Assembly (NCBI RefSeq): GCF_028816455.1
Contig: NZ_CP118246.1
Span: 496,001 to 560,000, forward strand
DNA length: 64,000 bases
Direction of reading: 5' to 3'
Source of the DNA: Devosia algicola
GTDB taxonomy: Bacteria > Pseudomonadota > Alphaproteobacteria > Rhizobiales > Devosiaceae
This document shows positions 37,462-57,652 of the stretch, in pieces (position 1 is the first letter of the stretch; each line of letters starts with the position of its first letter). The notes under the pieces were generated by a model. That model saw only the letters and a program-made list of their open reading frames with translations, ran no database searches and was not told where the DNA came from. The translations under genes and the position numbers were made by a program.

Positions 37462-37992
37462 ATGGCCAAACGCTGGTACATCGTTCAGGCTTACAGCAAT
37501 TTTGAACGCAAGGTAAAAGAGGCGATCCTTGAAAAGGTAGCCCAGACCAAACTTGAGCATCTATTCGAAGATGTGATTGTTCCGACTGAAAAAGTTGTCG
37601 AAGTCCGTCGCGGCCGCAAGGTTGACGCCGAGCGCAAGTTTTTTCCAGGCTATGTTCTGGTGAAGATGGAAATGACCGATCAGGCCTTCCACCTCATCAA
37701 GAATACGCCAAAGGTCACGGGCTTTTTGGGCTCGGACAATAAGCCGATGCCGATCTCGGAAAAGGAAGCAATGTCAATTCTGCAGCAGGTGCAGGACGGC
37801 GTCGAGCATCCCAAACCCTCGATCAGCTTCGAAGTGGGCGAAAGCGTCCGCGTTTCGGATGGACCCTTTGCCAGCTTCAATGGCGTGGTCGAAGAGGTCG
37901 ACGAAGAGCGGGCGCGCCTCAAGGTTGAGGTTTCAATTTTCGGGCGGCCCACACCGGTCGAACTCGAATATGGTCAGGTCGAAAAGGTCTGA
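37462..37992 (+). CDS. nusG: Transcription termination/antitermination protein NusG
   Basis: 176 residues, standard length. The N-terminal NGN domain starts [18 protein letters not shown] and binds RNA polymerase; the C-terminal KOW domain ([22 protein letters not shown]) binds S10 or Rho. NusG couples transcription to translation and stimulates Rho. AGGAG lies upstream of the ATG. It is placed between secE and the L11 operon as in most bacteria. Confidence 0.97.
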   Translation: MAKRWYIVQAYSNFERKVKEAILEKVAQTKLEHLFEDVIVPTEKVVEVRRGRKVDAERKFFPGYVLVKMEMTDQAFHLIKNTPKVTGFLGSDNKPMPISEKEAMSILQQVQDGVEHPKPSISFEVGESVRVSDGPFASFNGVVEEVDEERARLKVEVSIFGRPTPVELEYGQVEKV

Positions 37993-37998
37993 TCAAAC

Positions 37999-38020
37999 TG
38001 CCGGAGCGTTGGTTCCGGCA
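37999..38020 (+). terminator. Hairpin after nusG
   Basis: TGCCGGA (37999-38005) pairs with TCCGGCA (38014-38020) around an 8-base loop, 7 bases after the nusG stop and about 100 before rplK. Only a few A residues follow, not a T-run, so it may be a weak terminator, a processing site or part of the L11-operon leader. Confidence 0.35.
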
Positions 38021-38122
38021 AAATCTGTGGGAGAGGGCGGTCGCTGCCAAGCGCTCGCATGACACTCGAACCACAGCGTCAAACGGTCCGCCTGACAGCG
38101 GGCAAAACTGGATAGGACGATT

Positions 38123-38551
38123 ATGGCAAAGAAAGTCGTTGGCTACGTAAAGCTTCAGGTGCCGGCCGCTTCGGCGACACCATCCCCGCCAATTGGCCCT
38201 GCACTGGGTCAGCGCGGTCTTAACATCATGGAATTCTGCAAGGCGTTCAACGCCGCGACGCAGGAAATGGAAAAAGGTTCGCCCATTCCAGTCGTGATCA
38301 CAGCCTATGCCGACAAGAGCTTCACCTTCACCATGAAGCAGCCCCCTGTTAGCTACTTCATCAAGAAGGCTGTCAACCTCAAGTCCGGCAGCAAACTGCC
38401 CGGCAAGGAAAGCGCAGGCACCATCTCGACGGCGCAGCTGCGTGATATTGCGGAAAAGAAGATGAAAGATCTCAACGCCGATAATGTCGATGCCGCTGTA
38501 TCGATGATTGCTGGCTCTGCCCGTTCCATGGGCATTCAGGTCGAGGGTTGA
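38123..38551 (+). CDS. rplK: 50S ribosomal protein L11
   Basis: 142 residues, full length. Family hallmarks: the N-terminal proline-rich [21 protein letters not shown] and a C-terminal rRNA-binding domain with the Ala/Met-rich end [17 protein letters not shown]11 binds 23S rRNA at the GTPase centre, near the thiostrepton site, and is needed for the stringent response. The rplA start follows within 4 bases of its stop, so the two are translationally coupled. Confidence 0.98.
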   Translation: MAKKVVGYVKLQVPAASATPSPPIGPALGQRGLNIMEFCKAFNAATQEMEKGSPIPVVITAYADKSFTFTMKQPPVSYFIKKAVNLKSGSKLPGKESAGTISTAQLRDIAEKKMKDLNADNVDAAVSMIAGSARSMGIQVEG

Positions 38552-38554
38552 TAG

Positions 38555-39250
38555 ATGGCACACGTCGGTAAGAAAATGGTCAAGGCCCGCGAAGGCATCG
38601 ACCGCAACAAGGCTCTACAAGGCTCGATGAGGCCGTCAAGATGGTCAAGGCGCGCGCAACCTCGAAATTTGATGAAACCATCGAAATCGCCATCAATCTC
38701 GGTGTTGACCCGCGTCACGCCGACCAGATGGTTCGCGGTGTCGTCACCCTGCCAAACGGTACGGGCAAGACCGTTCGCGTTGCTGTTTTCGCCAAGGATG
38801 CCAAGGCAGACGAAGCCAAGGCCGCTGGCGCCGATATCGTTGGCGCCGAAGATCTGATGGAACAGATCCAGGCGGGCAAGATCGATTTCGATCGCTGCAT
38901 TGCCACCCCCGACATGATGCCGCTCGTTGGTCGTCTGGGTAAGATTCTTGGACCTCGCAATCTGATGCCCAACCCCAAGGTTGGCACGGTTACGCCTGAC
39001 GTCGCTGGTGCGGTCAAGGCCGCCAAGGGCGGCGCTGTTGAATACCGCGTCGAAAAGGCCGGTATCCTGCACGCCGGTGTTGGCAAGGCCTCGTTCACCG
39101 AAGAAGGCTCTGCTTGAAAACATCAAGGCGTTCACGGACGCGGTTCAAAAGTCCAAGCCAGCTGGTGCCAAGGGTACATACGTAAAACGGGTTGCTGTGT
39201 CCTCGACCATGGGCCCAGGCGTACACGTCGAACCCGCTTCGGCGCATTAA
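38555..39250 (+). CDS. rplA: 50S ribosomal protein L1 (frame broken three times)
   Basis: Corrected length is 230 residues, normal for L1. Extra G bases at 38612 and 38622 (AAGGCTC twice, ten bases apart) and at 39107 break the frame; without them the protein reads [20 protein letters not shown] through [20 protein letters not shown] to [16 protein letters not shown]1 binds 23S rRNA at the L1 stalk and represses its own operon by binding the mRNA leader. Since rplA is normally intact in cells, these breaks are best read as sequence errors. Confidence 0.95.
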
Positions 39251-39261
39251 TTAGCAGTTTT

Positions 39262-39311
39262 GGGCGGCATTGCCGCCCGAAACGTTAGCATTCTGCTAGC
39301 AGGTGCTAACG
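39262..39311 (+). promoter_or_regulatory. Structured rplJ leader
   Basis: The 321 bases between rplA and rplJ hold two inverted repeats: GGGCGG-CATTG-CCGCCC (39262-39278) and CGTTAGCA...TGCTAACG (39283-39311) enclosing the palindrome CTGCTAGCAG. Leaders here in other bacteria carry an attenuator and the L10/L12-binding mRNA that represses rplJL. I infer the same function, without a direct match to a known structure. Confidence 0.45.
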
Positions 39312-39571
39312 AAAAGTCCTGTCCGAGACTGCCGGTGCTAACCGATCTGGGTTAGCTTAATGCCAAATTGGTGCCAGCATAGATGGGGTGAAGACCACAA
39401 GATTTCAGGCTCCTTTTGGAGCCGGTGTTTTGCGGTACGAACCAGGCCAGTTGTCCTTCGGGGCATCGGTTGACAGGCGTTAAACCGTTGTTTTGACTGT
39501 CTTTCGAGACACGAGGCAACAATTGGCAACGGTCCGGTGTACTTTAGCCGGGCTAAATGTGGAGACTTGCA

Positions 39572-40093
39572 GTGGATAGAGCGGAAAAGCGTGAGCTTGT
39601 CGCATCGCTACAGTCAACCCTTTCGGGTGCTGGATCGATCGTACTTGCGCAGAACGCCGGTCTGAATGTCGCCGCCCTTGAATCGCTTCGTCGCGATATC
39701 AAACAGGCTGGTGGACAGGTCAGGATCGCAAAAAACCGTCTTGCCAAGCTTGCTCTTAAAGAAACCGACAATGCGGACATGTCGGCCCTGCTAAACGGGC
39801 CGATCGTCATTGCATATGCGGATGATCCCATGACTGCGCCGAAAATTGCGGCACAGTTTGCTGAAAAGAACGCCAAATATGTCGTTCTTGGTGGCGCCAT
39901 GGGCCAAACCGCACTTGACGCCGATAGCGTCAAGGCACTGTCGACCATGCCGTCGCTCGATGAACTTCGCGCCACGCTTGCCGGGATGCTCAAGCAGCCC
40001 GCAACGCGTATCGCCTCGGTTGTCGTCGCACCGGCTGGCGGTATCGCCCGTCTGTTGTCCGCTCACGCGGAAAAGAGCAACGAAGCAGCTTAA
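39572..40093 (+). CDS. rplJ: 50S ribosomal protein L10
   Basis: 173 residues starting at a GTG (39572) that gives the family N-terminus MDRAEKRELV; GGAG lies 8 bases upstream. An in-frame ATG at 39557 would add five unsupported residues. Later motifs: LRRDIKQAGGQVRIAKNRLAK and GAMGQTALDADSV. L10 anchors the L7/L12 stalk to the ribosome and, with L12, represses its own mRNA. rplL follows 66 bases later. Confidence 0.97.
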   Translation: MDRAEKRELVASLQSTLSGAGSIVLAQNAGLNVAALESLRRDIKQAGGQVRIAKNRLAKLALKETDNADMSALLNGPIVIAYADDPMTAPKIAAQFAEKNAKYVVLGGAMGQTALDADSVKALSTMPSLDELRATLAGMLKQPATRIASVVVAPAGGIARLLSAHAEKSNEAA

Positions 40094-40159
40094 ACCTGAG
40101 CCCTTCGGGGCTTTCCACGGTTCAAACCGTAACAACCTGTACAAAGAGAGATTTATCAA

Positions 40160-40531
40160 ATGGCCGATCTCGCCAAAATCGTCGACGACCTGTCCGCCTT
40201 GACCGTTCTGGAAGCTTCCGAGCTTTCCAAGATGCTTGAAGAAAAGTGGGGCGTTTCGGCTGCCGCACCAGTTGCTGTTGCTGCCGCCGGCGGCGCTCCA
40301 GCTGTCGCTGCCGAAGAAAAGACTGAATTTGATGTTGTTCTTGCCTCGTTCGGCGACAACAAGATCAACGTCATCAAGGAAGTTCGTGGCATCACCGGTC
40401 TCGGCCTGGGTGAAGCCAAGGCATTGGTTGAAGCCGCTCCCAAGACCATCAAGGAAAGCGCTTCCAAGGCTGAAGCCGAAGAAATCAAGACCAAGCTGGA
40501 AGCAGCTGGTGCCAAGGTCGAACTCAAATAG
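40160..40531 (+). CDS. rplL: 50S ribosomal protein L7/L12
   Basis: 123 residues. An N-terminal dimerisation helix ([19 protein letters not shown]), an Ala/Pro hinge ([21 protein letters not shown]) and the C-terminal factor-binding domain ([21 protein letters not shown]) follow in the usual order. It forms the flexible stalk that recruits EF-Tu and EF-G. A strong AAAGAGAG ribosome site fits its high expression relative to L10. Confidence 0.98.
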   Translation: MADLAKIVDDLSALTVLEASELSKMLEEKWGVSAAAPVAVAAAGGAPAVAAEEKTEFDVVLASFGDNKINVIKEVRGITGLGLGEAKALVEAAPKTIKESASKAEAEEIKTKLEAAGAKVELK

Positions 40532-40548
40532 TTCGTCTTGTTTATAGT

Positions 40549-40574
40549 CGGGGCGGCGCCTAGGTGCCGCTCCG
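40549..40574 (+). terminator. rplL-rpoB attenuator hairpin
   Basis: CGGGGCGGCGCC (40549-40560) faces GGTGCCGCTCCG (40563-40574), a 12-pair stem with two G-T pairs directly after rplL. There is no long T-run. A partial terminator or processing site between rplL and rpoB, which lowers polymerase output relative to L12, is known from other bacteria; that role is inferred here. Confidence 0.5.
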
Positions 40575-40663
40575 ATTTCGCCGTCCGCGTAATATTGGAC
40601 GGATCGTCGCGCCACCAGGCGCCGACGATAGTTGCGGAACGAGTAATACGACCCTTTCATAAG

Positions 40664-40715
40664 GGCAAATGTCCCGATATCCGACGGCTGATAGTCGGGT
40701 CTTTGGACATTTGCC
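40664..40715 (+). promoter_or_regulatory. Long inverted repeat in the rpoB leader
   Basis: GGCAAATGTCC (40664-40674) is repeated perfectly inverted as GGACATTTGCC (40705-40715), with a second nested stem CCGAC/GTCGG (40681-40685 and 40694-40698). The element ends 32 bases before the rpoB ATG. It could be a leader structure controlling rpoBC translation or processing. Its arms share AATGTC/GACATT with the secE leader repeat. Confidence 0.5.
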
Positions 40716-40747
40716 TCCGAGACAATCGCAGAGAAACAGGAGCTTTT

Positions 40748-49229
<8,482 letters not shown>

Positions 49230-49252
49230 GTCAGAAAAATCGAATTGAAAGA

Positions 49253-49277
49253 GGGGGCCGGATGGTCCCCTTTTTTT
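49253..49277 (+). terminator. Intrinsic terminator after rpoC
   Basis: GGGGGCC (49253-49259) pairs with GGTCCCC (49264-49270) around a 4-base loop, followed directly by seven T. It is a textbook rho-independent terminator ending the rpoBC transcript, 24 bases past the rpoC stop and just before the O-methyltransferase ribosome site. Confidence 0.85.
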
Positions 49278-49293
49278 ATCGAAGGAGGAAATA

Positions 49294-49959
49294 ATGAGCG
49301 CTCAGACCTGGCACGACGTCGACCAATACATTGCCGACCGGCTGATTGCCGATGATCCTGTGCTGGCGTCGGTACTGGAGGCGAATGCCAATGCTGGATT
49401 GCCGGCGATCGATGTATCGGCCGCACAGGGCAAACTGCTTCACCTCATGGTGCGCATTAGTGGCGCGCGACGCATATTGGAGATCGGCACCCTTGGCGGA
49501 TATTCGGCCATCTGGATGGCGCGCGCGCTGCCTGACCATGGTCAGTTGGTCACCATGGAATTCGAAGAACGACACGCAGCCGTCGCCAAAACCAATATCA
49601 AGAATGCAGGACTAAGCGCAAAAGTCGATATCCGGGTGGGCAAGGGCGCGGACCTGCTGCCAAAGCTCGCATCAGAAGGCGGCGCACCCTTCGACTTGAT
49701 CTTCATCGATGCCGATAAGCCCAGCAACCCTATCTATCTTGATTGGGCACTGAAGCTTTCACGATCCGGAACAGTCATCATCTGCGACAATGTCATACGC
49801 GAAGGTGGCGTGATCGACGCCACTAGCGATGATGTCAATGTCAACGGCGCGCGGGCGGCGTTTGACTTCTTTGCCAACCATTCCAATGTCACCGCGACGG
49901 CGATACAAACGGTTGGTGCCAAGAATTATGACGGCTTTGCCATAGCAATAGTTGATTGA
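49294..49959 (+). CDS. O-methyltransferase family 3 (SAM-dependent)
   Basis: 221 residues of the caffeoyl-CoA/catechol O-methyltransferase-like family. The SAM-binding start ILEIGTLGGYSAIWMARALP, the acidic VTMEFEERHAAVAK, and the metal-binding DLIFIDADKPSN with VIICDNVIREG are seen. It likely methylates a catechol-type or related small molecule using a divalent metal. AAGGAGG lies before the ATG. It separates the rpoBC and str ribosomal clusters, after a strong terminator. Confidence 0.9.
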   Translation: MSAQTWHDVDQYIADRLIADDPVLASVLEANANAGLPAIDVSAAQGKLLHLMVRISGARRILEIGTLGGYSAIWMARALPDHGQLVTMEFEERHAAVAKTNIKNAGLSAKVDIRVGKGADLLPKLASEGGAPFDLIFIDADKPSNPIYLDWALKLSRSGTVIICDNVIREGGVIDATSDDVNVNGARAAFDFFANHSNVTATAIQTVGAKNYDGFAIAIVD

Positions 49960-50520
49960 TAGACTCAGTTGCTCGGGTGGAGCCTTCGGAAACGGGCAAA
50001 ATCTAGTCGGTGTACGACTCGCGGCCACCAGTTCCGGTAGGTGTCATACTCTTTGGCGCTGCTGCGGTCCGACTGACGATATATGCCGGACTAAATGGCG
50101 CAGGCAAACGCCTGGCAATCGCATCCATCTACGATGCGGGGCGATGGCGTCGCCTACAGCAGGCTTTGCCGCCGCCTTGTGAGCATTCATATGGCCATTC
50201 TTGGACACGCATGGCTGGTCTGCATTTTCTTGGGAAAGAATCCTTGACGGAACGAGTCACGCGAAGTAAACAGCGCCTACCTAAGCGGTCGGTCGTGAAT
50301 GTCGCTTTGGGTTCCTGCCATCTTGCGCGGGCATCCAGGACACTCAAACACACTGGTGGGTAGATAGACGAAGCAAATCCTTGTGCGCAAGAACGTTGCC
50401 CTTTTCGGGGCGCGGTCCGCTGCAACTAAGGCGCCGCCGTTCCCTGTAGGGCATGAGCGAGCGCCATTTTGGTTTGCTTTGTTGTGATCGCAATGAATTT
50501 GGACGATGGAAAGAGACTCA
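49960..50520. other. 561-base gap before the str operon
   Basis: Between the O-methyltransferase and rpsL I see no convincing gene; open frames on both strands lack ribosome sites and family resemblance. It most likely carries the promoter and untranslated leader of the rpsL-rpsG-fusA-tuf operon. Base composition is slightly lower in GC than the flanking genes. No clear terminator hairpin with a T-run was found. Confidence 0.5.
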
Positions 50521-50892
50521 ATGCCCACCATTAATCAGCTGATCCGCAAACCACGCGCCAGCAAGCCAAAGCGGAACAAGGTTCCGGCAATGGAAGCCAA
50601 TCCGCAGAAACGCGGTGTGTGTTCGCGTGTTTATACAACGACACCCAAAAAGCCGAACTCAGCGCTGCGCAAGGTTGCCAAGGTCCGCCTGACCAACCAG
50701 CGCGAAGTGATCTCCTATATCCCCGGCGAGGGACATAACCTTCAGGAGCACTCGGTTGTGCTGATCCGCGGCGGTCGCGTGCGCGATCTTCCTGGTGTCC
50801 GCTACCACGTATTGCGCGGCGTTCTCGATACGCAGAGCGTTAAGGACCGTAGACAGCGCCGTTCCAAGTACGGCGCGAAGCGTCCTAAGTAA
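50521..50892 (+). CDS. rpsL: 30S ribosomal protein S12, with Arg at position 88
   Basis: 123 residues, start at 50521 giving [13 protein letters not shown]12 sits at the decoding centre. The two loops that touch the A-site are [12 protein letters not shown] (Lys43 retained) and [13 protein letters not shown], in which residue 88 is Arg (codon CGC) where most bacteria have Lys. Lys88-to-Arg is a classical streptomycin-resistance change in E. coli and Mycobacterium. The rest is standard. It heads the str operon with rpsG 12 bases downstream. Confidence 0.98.
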   Translation: MPTINQLIRKPRASKPKRNKVPAMEANPQKRGVCSRVYTTTPKKPNSALRKVAKVRLTNQREVISYIPGEGHNLQEHSVVLIRGGRVRDLPGVRYHVLRGVLDTQSVKDRRQRRSKYGAKRPK

Positions 50893-51375
<483 letters not shown>

Positions 51376-51387
51376 TTGGAGCTTAAA

Positions 51388-53478
51388 ATGGCACGCGAAT
51401 ACGCAATCGATCACTATCGCAACTTCGGCATCATGGCGCACATCGATGCTGGCAAGACCACCACGACTGAGCGCGTCCTGTACTACACAGGCAAGTCGCA
51501 CAAGATCGGTGAAGTTCATGATGGCGCCGCCACCATGGATTGGATGGAGCAGGAGCAGGAGCGTGGTATCACTATCACATCCGCGGCTACGACGACCTTC
51601 TGGAAGGGTCGTGATGGCACCATGCACCGCTTCAATATCATCGACACACCCGGACACGTGGACTTCACTATTGAAGTAGAGCGTTCGCTGCGCGTACTGG
51701 ATGGTGCCGTAGCGTTGCTGGACGCCAATGCTGGCGTTGAGCCTCAGACTGAAACGGTTTGGCGCCAGGCCGACAAGTACAATGTGCCGCGTCTCGTGTT
51801 CGTCAACAAGATGGACAAAATCGGTGCTGATTTCTATCGCTGCGTCGAAATGATCGGGACTCGCCTTGGTGCTAAGGCTGTTGTTGTTCAGCTGCCAATC
51901 GGCGCCGAGAATGAATTCAAGGGCGTTGTCGACCTGATCGAAATGAACGCCTTGGTTTGGCGTAACGAGGAATTGGGCGCGCAGTGGGATATCGTTGAAA
52001 TCCCTGACGACCTCAAGGAATCGGCGGCCAAATATCGCGAGATGATGGTTGAGGCAGCCGTTGAGATCGACGACGATGCCATGGAAGCCTACCTCAATGG
52101 TGAAGAACCCAACAACGACACCATCCGTCGGCTGCTGCGTCGCGGTACTGTTGACGTAAAGTTCTTCCCGATTTTCGCGGGTTCGGCCTTCAAGAACAAG
52201 GGCGTGCAGCCATTGCTTGATGGCGTTATCGACTTCTTGCCATCGCCCGCAGATATTGCGGCGATCAAGGGTATTGATGCGCGCACCGAAGAGCCGATTG
52301 AGCGTCACGCTGACGACGATGAGCCTCTTTCGATGCTGGCCTTCAAGATCGCCAATGACCCGCACATGGGGTCGCTCACGTTCTGTCGTATCTATTCGGG
52401 TAAGGTGGAGCAGGGCGCGATGGTGGAAAACACCGTCAAGGAAAAGCGTGAACGCATCGGCCGCATGTTCCAGATGCATGCCAATAGTCGCGAGCAGATC
52501 ACCGAGGCTTTTGCCGGTGATATCGTTGCAATCGTTGGCCTGAAGGACACCACCACTGGCGATACGCTTTGTGTCAATAGCTCTCAGGTTATCCTCGAGC
52601 GCATGATTTTCCCCGATCCGGTCATCGATATTTCGGTTGAGCCAAAGTCCAAGGCTGACCAGGAAAAGATGGGTCTCGCACTCAACCGTCTCGCCGCAGA
52701 AGATCCTAGCTTCCGTGTCAAGACTGATGAAGAGTCCGGCCAGACCATTATCTCGGGTATGGGCGAATTGCACCTTGATATTCTTGTCGACCGCATGCGT
52801 CGCGAATTCAAGGTCGAAGCAAATATCGGTCAGCCCCAGGTGGCTTACCGTGAAACCATTACTCGCGCTGCAGATGTGGATTATACCCACAAGAAGCAGT
52901 CGGGTGGTTCGGGCCAGTTTGCGCGCGTCAAGCTCTCTATTGAGCCGGGCGAAGTCGGCAAGGGTCTAGAATTTGTAAACGCCGTCGTTGGTGGCTCGGT
53001 ACCCAAGGAATACATCCCGGGTGTCGAAAAAGGCGTGAAGTCGGTAATGGCGGCAGGTCCGTTGATTGGCTTCCCGATCGTAGACGTCAAGGTAACCTTG
53101 ACCGAAGGCGCCTACCACGATGTCGACTCGTCGGTTCTGGCCTTTGAAATCGCTGGTCGTGCTGGCTTCGGTGAAGCCATCCGTAAGGCGTCTCCAAAGA
53201 TACTGGAGCCGATCATGAAGGTTGAAGTTACGACGCCAGAGGAATACATGGGCGACGTTATCGGTGACCTTAATTCACGACGTGGTCAGATCCAGGGCAC
53301 TGAAAGCCGTGGAATCATTCAGGTCGTGGATGCTTTCGTGCCGCTTGCAAACATGTTCGGGTACGTGAACTCGCTGCGCTCCATGAGCCAGGGTCGTGCG
53401 CAGTACTCAATGACGTTCGATCATTACGACCAGGTTCCGCAGGCAGTTGCCGACGAAGTCCAGGCCAAATACGCCTAA
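51388..53478 (+). CDS. fusA: Elongation factor G
   Basis: 696 residues, start at 51388 with GGAG upstream (TTG 51376 in frame is not needed). GTPase motifs: [26 protein letters not shown]. Domains II-V follow in order ([18 protein letters not shown], then [10 protein letters not shown] in domain IV). EF-G drives translocation of tRNA and mRNA. It is intact, and codon use and expression signals match the flanking ribosomal genes. tuf follows after 51 bases. Confidence 0.98.
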   Translation: MAREYAIDHYRNFGIMAHIDAGKTTTTERVLYYTGKSHKIGEVHDGAATMDWMEQEQERGITITSAATTTFWKGRDGTMHRFNIIDTPGHVDFTIEVERSLRVLDGAVALLDANAGVEPQTETVWRQADKYNVPRLVFVNKMDKIGADFYRCVEMIGTRLGAKAVVVQLPIGAENEFKGVVDLIEMNALVWRNEELGAQWDIVEIPDDLKESAAKYREMMVEAAVEIDDDAMEAYLNGEEPNNDTIRRLLRRGTVDVKFFPIFAGSAFKNKGVQPLLDGVIDFLPSPADIAAIKGIDARTEEPIERHADDDEPLSMLAFKIANDPHMGSLTFCRIYSGKVEQGAMVENTVKEKRERIGRMFQMHANSREQITEAFAGDIVAIVGLKDTTTGDTLCVNSSQVILERMIFPDPVIDISVEPKSKADQEKMGLALNRLAAEDPSFRVKTDEESGQTIISGMGELHLDILVDRMRREFKVEANIGQPQVAYRETITRAADVDYTHKKQSGGSGQFARVKLSIEPGEVGKGLEFVNAVVGGSVPKEYIPGVEKGVKSVMAAGPLIGFPIVDVKVTLTEGAYHDVDSSVLAFEIAGRAGFGEAIRKASPKILEPIMKVEVTTPEEYMGDVIGDLNSRRGQIQGTESRGIIQVVDAFVPLANMFGYVNSLRSMSQGRAQYSMTFDHYDQVPQAVADEVQAKYA

Positions 53479-53529
53479 CCAAACTCAACTCAAGATTGGC
53501 CTTCTGGCTAACGAATACGGAGAATAGCG

Positions 53530-54722
<1,193 letters not shown>

Positions 54723-54788
54723 TTCAGCTTTCGAATTGCGCGGCGCGCCTAAAGCGCGCTGCGGTTCATTTTTCCGTAGGATTGCAAC

Positions 54789-55097
54789 ATGAACGGTCAA
54801 AACATTCGCATACGGCTTAAGGCCTTTGACCATCGCGTCCTTGACGCATCCACGCGCGAGATCGTTTCGACGGCAAAGCGTACCGGTGCCCAGGTCCGTG
54901 GTCCGATCCCTTTGCCGACGCGAATTGATAAGTTTACCGTGAACCGCTCGCCGCACATCGACAAAAAGTCGCGCGAACAGTTCGAGATCCGGACCCACAA
55001 ACGTCTTCTTGACATTGTTGATCCGACTCCACAGACGGTTGACGCACTGATGAAGCTCGATCTCGCCGCCGGTGTCGACGTCGAAATCAAGCTCTGA
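54789..55097 (+). CDS. rpsJ: 30S ribosomal protein S10
   Basis: 102 residues. [20 protein letters not shown] and the loop [20 protein letters not shown] are characteristic. S10 is part of the 30S head and, with NusB, of antitermination complexes; it binds the NusG C-terminal domain. It starts the S10 operon, 66 bases after tuf, with GTAGG as ribosome site. No separate promoter could be recognised. Confidence 0.98.
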   Translation: MNGQNIRIRLKAFDHRVLDASTREIVSTAKRTGAQVRGPIPLPTRIDKFTVNRSPHIDKKSREQFEIRTHKRLLDIVDPTPQTVDALMKLDLAAGVDVEIKL

Positions 55098-55183
55098 GTG
55101 ACTGAGTTTTCGCGCTAACCATCCATAGGGTCCTCTTGAGAGCAATGACCCGGTTCAGCGCTAATTTGAAAAGGTAACAACCG

Positions 55184-55885
55184 ATGCGTTCTGGTTTGAT
55201 CGCACAGAAGCTGGGCATGACCCGCATATTCACCGAGGACGGCGCTCACGTGCCTGTCACGGTGCTCGGGCTGCAAAACTGCCAGGTGGTAGGACAGCGG
55301 ACGTCGGAAAAAGATGGCTATGTCGCGCTTCAGTTGGGCGCTGGACAGGCCAAGGCAAAAAATACGACCAAGGCGGAACGCGGCCAGTTCGCGGTTGCCA
55401 AGGTCGAGCCAAAGCGTCACGTCGCCGAGTTCCGCGTTGATGCGGACAACCTCATCGAGGTCGGTGCGCAGATGCAGGCCGATCACTTCGCTGAAGGACA
55501 ATTGGTCGATGTGACCGGGACGTCCATCGGTAAGGGGTTTGCGGGTGGCATGAAGCGCTGGAACTTTGGTGGTCTGCGCGCCTCCCACGGTGTTTCCGTG
55601 TCGCACCGTTCAATCGGTTCGACCGGTGGCCGTCAGGATCCCGGCAAGACATTCAAGAACAAGAAGATGCCTGGTCACATGGGCGATGCACGCATCACCA
55701 CCCAGAACCTCAAGGTCGTCAGGACTGATGTGGAACGTGGGCTTATCATGATCCAGGGGTCTGTTCCCGGCGCCAAGGGCGGCTGGATCATGATCAAGGA
55801 TGCCGTCAAGAAGCCTGCTCCCAAGGACGCAGCTCTTCCTGGCTCATTCAAGCCGGCAACCGCTGTTCAGGGGGAGAGTGAATAA
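55184..55885 (+). CDS. rplC: 50S ribosomal protein L3
   Basis: 233 residues. The N-terminus [20 protein letters not shown] and the central loop [20 protein letters not shown], which reaches toward the peptidyl transferase centre, identify L3. The Gln in [15 protein letters not shown] is the residue methylated by PrmB in E. coli. Its stop shares a base with the rplD start (TAATG). Confidence 0.98.
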   Translation: MRSGLIAQKLGMTRIFTEDGAHVPVTVLGLQNCQVVGQRTSEKDGYVALQLGAGQAKAKNTTKAERGQFAVAKVEPKRHVAEFRVDADNLIEVGAQMQADHFAEGQLVDVTGTSIGKGFAGGMKRWNFGGLRASHGVSVSHRSIGSTGGRQDPGKTFKNKKMPGHMGDARITTQNLKVVRTDVERGLIMIQGSVPGAKGGWIMIKDAVKKPAPKDAALPGSFKPATAVQGESE

Positions 55886-56505
55886 TGGAACTCCAGATTA
55901 CCTCTCTCGACGGTAAGTCCAAGGGCAAGGTTTCGCTGGCCGATGACGTATTCGGCCTCGAGGTACGCGAAGACATTCTTCACCGTATGGTGCGCTACCA
56001 GCAGTTGAAGGCCATGTCGGGCACCCACCAGGTCAAGCATCGGTCTGACGGCGCGCTCACCGGCAAGAAGTTTGTAAAGCAAAAAGGTTCCGGTGGTGCT
56101 CGCCACGGCGATCGCAAGGCACCACAGTTCCGTGGTGGTGGTCGCGCATTCGGTCCCGAGACCCGCAGCCACGCTATCGACCTGCCCAAAAAAGTTCGCG
56201 TTCTTGCACTAAAGCATGCGCTGTCGGCAAAGGCCAAGGCTGGCGAGTTGATCGTTTTGGACAGCGTTGCCCAAAAGGATCCGAAGACTTCGGCCCTGCG
56301 CGTCACGTTCGGCAAGCTTGACTGGATGAATGCGCTGATTATCGATGGTGCGACCGTTGACCAGAATTTTGCTCTGGCGGCCCGCAACATTCCGCATATC
56401 GACGTGCTACCGGTACAGGGGATCAACGTTGTTGATATCCTTCGTCGCCAAAAGCTCGTCCTTACCAAAGCAGCGCTCGAAGCGCTCGAGGCAAGGTTCG
56501 CATGA
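55885..56505 (+). CDS. rplD: 50S ribosomal protein L4
   Basis: 206 residues. The extended loop that lines the exit tunnel is seen in [20 protein letters not shown], and [16 protein letters not shown] lies near the end. L4 binds 23S rRNA early in assembly and in enterobacteria also represses the S10 operon. Start and stop overlap the neighbouring genes (TAATG with rplC, ATGA with rplW), indicating coupled translation. Confidence 0.98.
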   Translation: MELQITSLDGKSKGKVSLADDVFGLEVREDILHRMVRYQQLKAMSGTHQVKHRSDGALTGKKFVKQKGSGGARHGDRKAPQFRGGGRAFGPETRSHAIDLPKKVRVLALKHALSAKAKAGELIVLDSVAQKDPKTSALRVTFGKLDWMNALIIDGATVDQNFALAARNIPHIDVLPVQGINVVDILRRQKLVLTKAALEALEARFA

Positions 56506-56795
56506 ATAAGCTCAGCGCTTACGACGTTATCCGCAATCCGGTTGTGACTGAAAAGTCGACGATGGCTTCGGAATACAATCAGGTCGTATTTGATGTTTCC
56601 ATCGATGCGTCCAAACCAGAGATCAAAGCCGCCGTCGAGCAACTGTTCTCGGTCAAGGTCAAGGCAGTCAATACCATTGTCCGCAAGGGCAAGGTAAAGC
56701 GCTTCCGCGGCAAGCTTGGTGTTCGTAACGACGTCAAGAAGGCTGTTGTAACCCTTGTCGACGGTCAGTCGATCGATATTTCGACCGGCCTTTAG
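56502..56795 (+). CDS. rplW: 50S ribosomal protein L23
   Basis: 97 residues. [21 protein letters not shown] at the start and the extended basic loop [19 protein letters not shown], then a C-terminal strand pair, are typical. L23 lies at the tunnel exit and docks trigger factor and SRP; the Glu of the TEKS region is near the docking site. The ATG overlaps the rplD stop by 4 bases. Confidence 0.97.
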   Translation: MNKLSAYDVIRNPVVTEKSTMASEYNQVVFDVSIDASKPEIKAAVEQLFSVKVKAVNTIVRKGKVKRFRGKLGVRNDVKKAVVTLVDGQSIDISTGL

Positions 56796-56808
56796 GGGAG
56801 AGAGAAGA

Positions 56809-57649
56809 ATGGCTTTAAAGCAATATAATCCTACCTCCGAGGGTCGTCGTCACCTGATCACCACTGATCGGTCTGAACTTTGGGGCGGTAAGCCCGTCAA
56901 GGGCCTGACCCAGGGTTTGACCAAATCCGGTGGCCGCAACAACCGTGGTCGCATTACCGCTTTCCACCGTGGTGGTGGGCATAAGCGGACCTATCGCATG
57001 ATTGACTTCAAGCGCGTTAAGTTCGACGTAGTGGGAACAGTCGAGCGGCTGGAATATGATCCCAACCGTACAGCGTTCATTGCGTTGATCTCGTATGCGG
57101 ACGGCGAGCAGGCATATATCATTGCCCCTCAGCGTCTTGCAGCTGGCGACAAGGTCGTATCCTCGAGCGGCGCCGTTGACGTTAAGCCCGGCAACACCAT
57201 GCCACTCGAACGTATGCCGGTCGGCACCATCGTTCACAACATTGAGCCTAAAGCCCCGCAAGGGTGCTCAGGTAGCCCGCTCAGCTGGTGCCTATGCTCA
57301 ATATGTTGGTCGCGACCAGGGTTGGGCGATCCTTCGTTTGAACTCGGGCGAACAACGCCGTGTGCACGGATCGTGCCTGGCAACTGTTGGCGCGGTCTCA
57401 AATCAGGACCACTCCAACACTGCACTGGGTAAAGCTGGTCGCTCACGCTGGTTGGGCCGCAAGCCGGTCAACCGCGGTGTGACAATGAACCCGATCGATC
57501 ACCCCCACGGTGGTGGCGAAGGTCGTACTTCTGGTGGCCGTCACCCGGTGACCCCATGGGGCAAGCCGACCAAGGGCAAGAAGACCCGCAGCAATAAGGC
57601 GACGGACAAGTTTATCGTTCGTTCGCGTCACGTGAAGAAGGGCAGATAA
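56809..57649 (+). CDS. rplB: 50S ribosomal protein L2 (frame broken once)
   Basis: Corrected length is 279 residues. An extra C at 57247 (GAGCCTA for GAGCTA) interrupts [20 protein letters not shown]. The C-terminal part has [20 protein letters not shown] with the His important for peptidyl transfer. L2 joins the subunits and is needed for peptide bond formation. The start at 56809 follows GGGGAGAGAGAAG. rpsS follows after 3 bases. Confidence 0.97.
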
Positions 57650-57652
57650 ACC

